A stretch of DNA of 39,915 nt from Chryseobacterium oranimense (GTDB lineage: Bacteria; Bacteroidota; Bacteroidia; Flavobacteriales; Weeksellaceae): assembly GCF_900129755.1 (NCBI RefSeq), contig NZ_FQWT01000010.1, forward strand, positions 1 to 39,915, given 5' to 3'. A model generated the notes under the pieces. The model made no database searches. It was not told the DNA's origin and was given only the letters and a program-made list of their open reading frames with translations. A program made the position numbers and the translations under genes. This document shows positions 37,300 to 39,915 of this stretch, one piece after another (within the stretch, counting starts at the first letter, position 1; every line of letters begins with the position of its first letter).

Positions 37300-38742
37300 T
37301 TAAAGAACAATCCCTAAATACTCTTTAATTCCCCATCCTCCATACTCAAATGCGTTCATATAGTGATCATCCTTTTTTATTGGCTTTCCGGTAGGCGTAT
37401 CATTGATATATTCAAGTGAATAGTTCTCATATTCAAATTCAAAATTTGAATCGTACACATAACAAACCCTCATCTTTGTAAAGAATTCCCAGCGGGCCTT
37501 ATAGGTAGGTTTATTTGTAGGAGCTAAATTTAATGAGTAGTTTTCTATGATGCTATTGGTTAATGAGATCTCAGACCCTGCTTCTTTGTCTGAACTATCC
37601 GCCCATCCATAAGTTACCAGCCCTTTTGGGAACCCCGCAGCAATAAGATATTCGCCTAATGGCGTTTCTCCCATGCCATTCATTGGTTTATACAGCGCCG
37701 GGCGCACATAAAGGGTACGATCCCCATCATACTTGATGCCAACTAAGGCTGTAGGTTTAGCCCAACCATAATCAAGGCCAAAGTATTCACGTTCATCAAT
37801 AGCGTTGTATTCTTCTATTGTGATAACCTTCCAGTTCTTATAAATCTTTTTAGGGTTTTCAGCTTTTAAACCTAATCCATACACCAGCCAATCATAGTCT
37901 GATGCTGATCCTTCAATTTCGTTTTTAATACATCTGGCTAATTCTTTAAGTTGTTTATCCGTAAACAAGCGTTTATTAGCTTTAAAGTCGTAAGTTTTAG
38001 CTTCTGCTTCTGAAATATAGCCACTTACTACAATGTCACAGTATTTTACAGACTGATAGCCTAATATCTTATATCTGCTTTCTGCAGTAATGAATGGATT
38101 ATCTTTAAATGTGGAGTGATCTACGAACGTAGTATCTTTAATCTTTTCTTTTTCGATCCAGTGGTTTTGCTTCGGGTTCCAGTCAAACAGAATAACCTTT
38201 GATCTCATAGCGAGCTGCTTGAATACTTCTTTACTGAAGCTGTACGGCTCGTTAATCCAGCATATAGTCTGAGACATCCCCATTGCGTTGTTCTCGTCAT
38301 CTAAGCCTGTAAACCGTATCATATTGCCGTTATGCTTAAACGTCCATGTATGGTTAGTTTTATTTTCTACAAAGTATTGATTTAAGTTCTCTGAAGCTAA
38401 ATATTCATCCAATTGCTGAATGGTGATTTCACCTTTTTCGTACTGGGCCGTTCTTACCATTGGATCCTTAAGCCATTTCTTCCAGTCTGTTTCTACGATT
38501 TCTCTACATGACTTTTGAGTGTCTCGTAAGATGGTAGCAGATGTTCCGGGGTTCTCTAGCAAATAAAGATAAAGAGCTTGGAAGTTACTCCATGTTTTGG
38601 TGCTCCTAGAGCTGCCTTCTTCAATGATAAGATTATAAATATGCTCAGGCTTGCCATATTCATTTAGATTCTTCTTATTTAAAGCATTCCATATACGTTC
38701 GAAAACGATAGATGCTTTAAAATTCATTGCTGCAGCTGTCAT
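37300..38742 (-). CDS. terL: Large terminase subunit
   Basis: A 480-aa terminase with an ATPase and a nuclease domain. The Walker A-like loop is EEGSSRSTKTWS (about residues 41-52), and Walker B with the catalytic Glu is TICWINEP (about 159-166). A segment around HWIEKEKIKDTTFVDHSTFK and FGLDYGWAKPTALVGIKYDG starts the nuclease domain, in which YGWADSSDKEAGSE supplies a second acidic cluster. It pumps phage DNA into proheads through the portal. It lies after the small terminase gene in the leftward direction, with only a few bases between them. Confidence 0.9.
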   Translation of the reverse strand: MTAAAMNFKASIVFERIWNALNKKNLNEYGKPEHIYNLIIEEGSSRSTKTWSNFQALYLYLLENPGTSATILRDTQKSCREIVETDWKKWLKDPMVRTAQYEKGEITIQQLDEYLASENLNQYFVENKTNHTWTFKHNGNMIRFTGLDDENNAMGMSQTICWINEPYSFSKEVFKQLAMRSKVILFDWNPKQNHWIEKEKIKDTTFVDHSTFKDNPFITAESRYKILGYQSVKYCDIVVSGYISEAEAKTYDFKANKRLFTDKQLKELARCIKNEIEGSASDYDWLVYGLGLKAENPKKIYKNWKVITIEEYNAIDEREYFGLDYGWAKPTALVGIKYDGDRTLYVRPALYKPMNGMGETPLGEYLIAAGFPKGLVTYGWADSSDKEAGSEISLTNSIIENYSLNLAPTNKPTYKARWEFFTKMRVCYVYDSNFEFEYENYSLEYINDTPTGKPIKKDDHYMNAFEYGGWGIKEYLGIVL

Positions 38743-38747
38743 AATTA

Positions 38748-39296
38748 TTAATCCTCGAAATCAGGCTTGACTATCTCAACTGTTACAACAGATGGAGAAG
38801 CGTTTATCTTGTCTCCTTTAGAAGTAATATCTGTTTCGGTCCTATCTGTCCACCCCATGTTTTTAAGGGCAAATAATACTCCAATAACCTTGTCGCCAAA
38901 TAAGCCTTTTTCATAGTTATTTTCAACTTCCAGCAATGCTCTTTTTATTGGGTAAGAAAAACCGTCTTCTTTTGCATAGTCATATAGGGATTGTCTACTT
39001 GCAAATCCTAAGTAAATAGCGAGTCCAGTCATAGTAGGAGGTTCAGGATAACGTGTCCATATCTTAACAGGTTCATCTTCTGTTGTAGTAACGGCTTCTT
39101 TACCTTTGCCCGTTGTCTTTGTGGTTATTTTCCTTTCGATAACATATTCACCCTCTATCCATGTAAAGTAATCAAGTAGTTTTGTTGCCATATGTTCCGG
39201 ATCTGAATATATAGGTGTTCTTCCAGGAGAAAATTTATTTCCTTCTGCAAACTTTCCGTTTGGGTCCCTACCCTTGTCGTTATTATCAGTTTTCAT
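38748..39296 (-). CDS. terS: Small terminase subunit
   Basis: A 182-aa protein with the N-terminus seen in Bacteroidota phage small terminases: NGKFAEGNKFSPGRTPIYSD, then MATKLLDYFTWIEGEYVIER, and an HTH-like TMTGLAIYLGFASRQSLYDY (about residues 84-103). It recognises the packaging start on phage DNA and recruits the large subunit. The ATG at 39296 overlaps the stop of the HNH-like gene (ATGA), so it is preferred over the earlier in-frame start. Confidence 0.8.
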   Translation of the reverse strand: MKTDNNDKGRDPNGKFAEGNKFSPGRTPIYSDPEHMATKLLDYFTWIEGEYVIERKITTKTTGKGKEAVTTTEDEPVKIWTRYPEPPTMTGLAIYLGFASRQSLYDYAKEDGFSYPIKRALLEVENNYEKGLFGDKVIGVLFALKNMGWTDRTETDITSKGDKINASPSVVTVEIVKPDFED

Positions 39297-39814
39297 ACTT
39301 TCCAATATTTTTTCTGTACAACATACATTACACATGAAATTGATACTCCATACTTGCTTGCGATTTTACCGTAAGGTAAACCTGCAGACTTCATCTTTCT
39401 TATTTCACTTGCCTTTTCCTCATTTAAAAGAGCCATTCCATTGCGGATACCTTTTTGTGAATATCCTTCTCGCCCAGATGCATTAATAATACTCTGTTGC
39501 CTACTGATCCATTCAAGGTTTTTTGCTGCATCATTTAAGCAATTACCGTCCTTAAACTTTACAACCTCATTTAAATAAGGGTTCCGAATAAAAACAGATG
39601 CTACCAGGCGGGAAACAATTACATTATCATATATACCCTTCTTTTTAGTAATCTTTACGATATGCTTTCCAGAGGCAAGTGTTTTCTTAAGGATAATTGG
39701 CCTTTTCTTCATGTAACTTTTCACCCTCCCATAATTAGACACTTCATAACCATAATAATATGGTATCTCTTGCCAAATTTCTCCTGGTAAATCCTCCTTC
39801 GTCTTACTTTCCAT
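39293..39814 (-). CDS. Degenerate NUMOD4-HNH protein
   Basis: A 173-aa protein. The N-terminal NUMOD4-like motif is GEIWQEIPYYYGYEVSNYGR (about residues 11-30). An HNH-like region follows with VSRLVASVFIRNPYLNEVV, FKDGNCLNDAAKNLEW and a C-terminal HTH (SEIRKMKSAGLPYGKIASKY). In typical homing HNH proteins the first block is VHRLVA and the core is NHxDG; here the His residues are replaced by Ser and by Lys-Phe. It may have lost nuclease activity and kept DNA binding. HNH proteins beside terminases are often needed for packaging. The ATG at 39814 follows AAGGAGT, a good ribosome-binding sequence, and is preferred over the upstream TTG. Confidence 0.65.
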   Translation of the reverse strand: MESKTKEDLPGEIWQEIPYYYGYEVSNYGRVKSYMKKRPIILKKTLASGKHIVKITKKKGIYDNVIVSRLVASVFIRNPYLNEVVKFKDGNCLNDAAKNLEWISRQQSIINASGREGYSQKGIRNGMALLNEEKASEIRKMKSAGLPYGKIASKYGVSISCVMYVVQKKYWKV

Positions 39815-39836
39815 ACTCCTTAAATTAAAAACCCCG

Positions 39837-39915
39837 CTACCTAAACAATTCAGGTTGCAATGGCTGTAGTTTTTCAATCCTTGTTTTTCCAAGTTCAAAA
39901 TATTCCTGATCAATC
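39837..39915 (-). CDS. DNA methyltransferase C-terminus (partial)
   Basis: The minus-strand frame entering from the right edge reads IDQEYFELGKTRIEKLQ and ends in QPELFR and a TAG stop. This is the usual C-terminus of phage and restriction DNA methyltransferases, where I-D-x-E-Y-F-x-x-x-x-x-R-I precedes a short QP-x-LF end. Only 25 codons are visible, so target base and class are not determined. It is the gene before the HNH-like protein, and it would protect phage DNA from host restriction. Confidence 0.6.
   Translation of the reverse strand, partial: IDQEYFELGKTRIEKLQPLQPELFR

Noticed and set aside
1..39915. The window as a complete circular genome, because joining the right end to the left end keeps an open minus-strand frame
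   Set aside because: The joined frame would fuse an MSLDV-type N-terminus to a methyltransferase C-terminus, two unrelated families. The in-frame join is best explained by chance (one in three), so both are partial genes of a longer sequence.
1..39915. CRISPR arrays or insertion sequences
   Set aside because: I saw no regularly spaced repeats with unique spacers and no transposase gene in the window.

Overview
The window looks like most of the genome of a temperate, long-tailed (siphovirus-type) phage of a Flavobacteriia host, probably Chryseobacterium, Elizabethkingia or a relative. The reasons are a very AT-rich sequence, promoters of the Bacteroidota type (TTG, 19-20 nt, TAnnTTTG), a DUF3127 gene, AT-rich ribosome-binding regions and tail proteins of a Bacteroidota phage style. 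The host genus is an inference. Both ends cut phage genes: an N-terminal MSLDV-type phage protein at the left edge and the C-terminus of a DNA methyltransferase at the right edge. The phage is therefore longer than the window.

Layout from left to right. 1-2040: a control/accessory block with a small HTH regulator, a divergent operator region, two small rightward genes and a basic lipoprotein. 2108-11283: a leftward early operon, densely packed and often coupled by ATGA or TAATG overlaps. It holds many micro membrane proteins, a TOPRIM-helicase, a replication initiator-like protein, a KilA-N-like protein and a family of small acidic paralogues. 11328-12137: the lysogeny switch. A near-perfect 24-bp palindrome overlaps the leftward early promoter and lies next to a rightward S24 (LexA/CI-like) repressor gene. 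12153-13948: an intact-looking attP, made of a tRNA-Thr(GGT) 3' half as core with a tandem pair of 12-bp repeats on each side, followed by a tyrosine integrase and a DUF3127 gene.

14097-16457: a rightward cargo pair, an MBOAT O-acyltransferase and an SGNH-like partner, which I read as a lysogenic-conversion module that modifies the host surface. 16471-18185: leftward lysis genes (GH19-like endolysin, two overlapping spanin-like membrane proteins, holin). 18198-36443: leftward tail and head genes (receptor-binding proteins, tip/hub, 1406-aa tape measure, tail tube, connectors, HK97-type capsid, protease, portal). 36543-37285: two small rightward genes. 37300-39814: large and small terminase and a degenerate HNH protein.

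The most interesting unexplained signal is a 24-nt element, differing at one position between its two copies, that sits exactly 9 nt upstream of a TAATTTTGTTATA box in front of the portal gene and again in front of the distal tail/lysis genes. It looks like a phage-specific late promoter. The attP architecture, the MBOAT-SGNH pair and a chain of 30-57-residue membrane proteins are the next most notable items.
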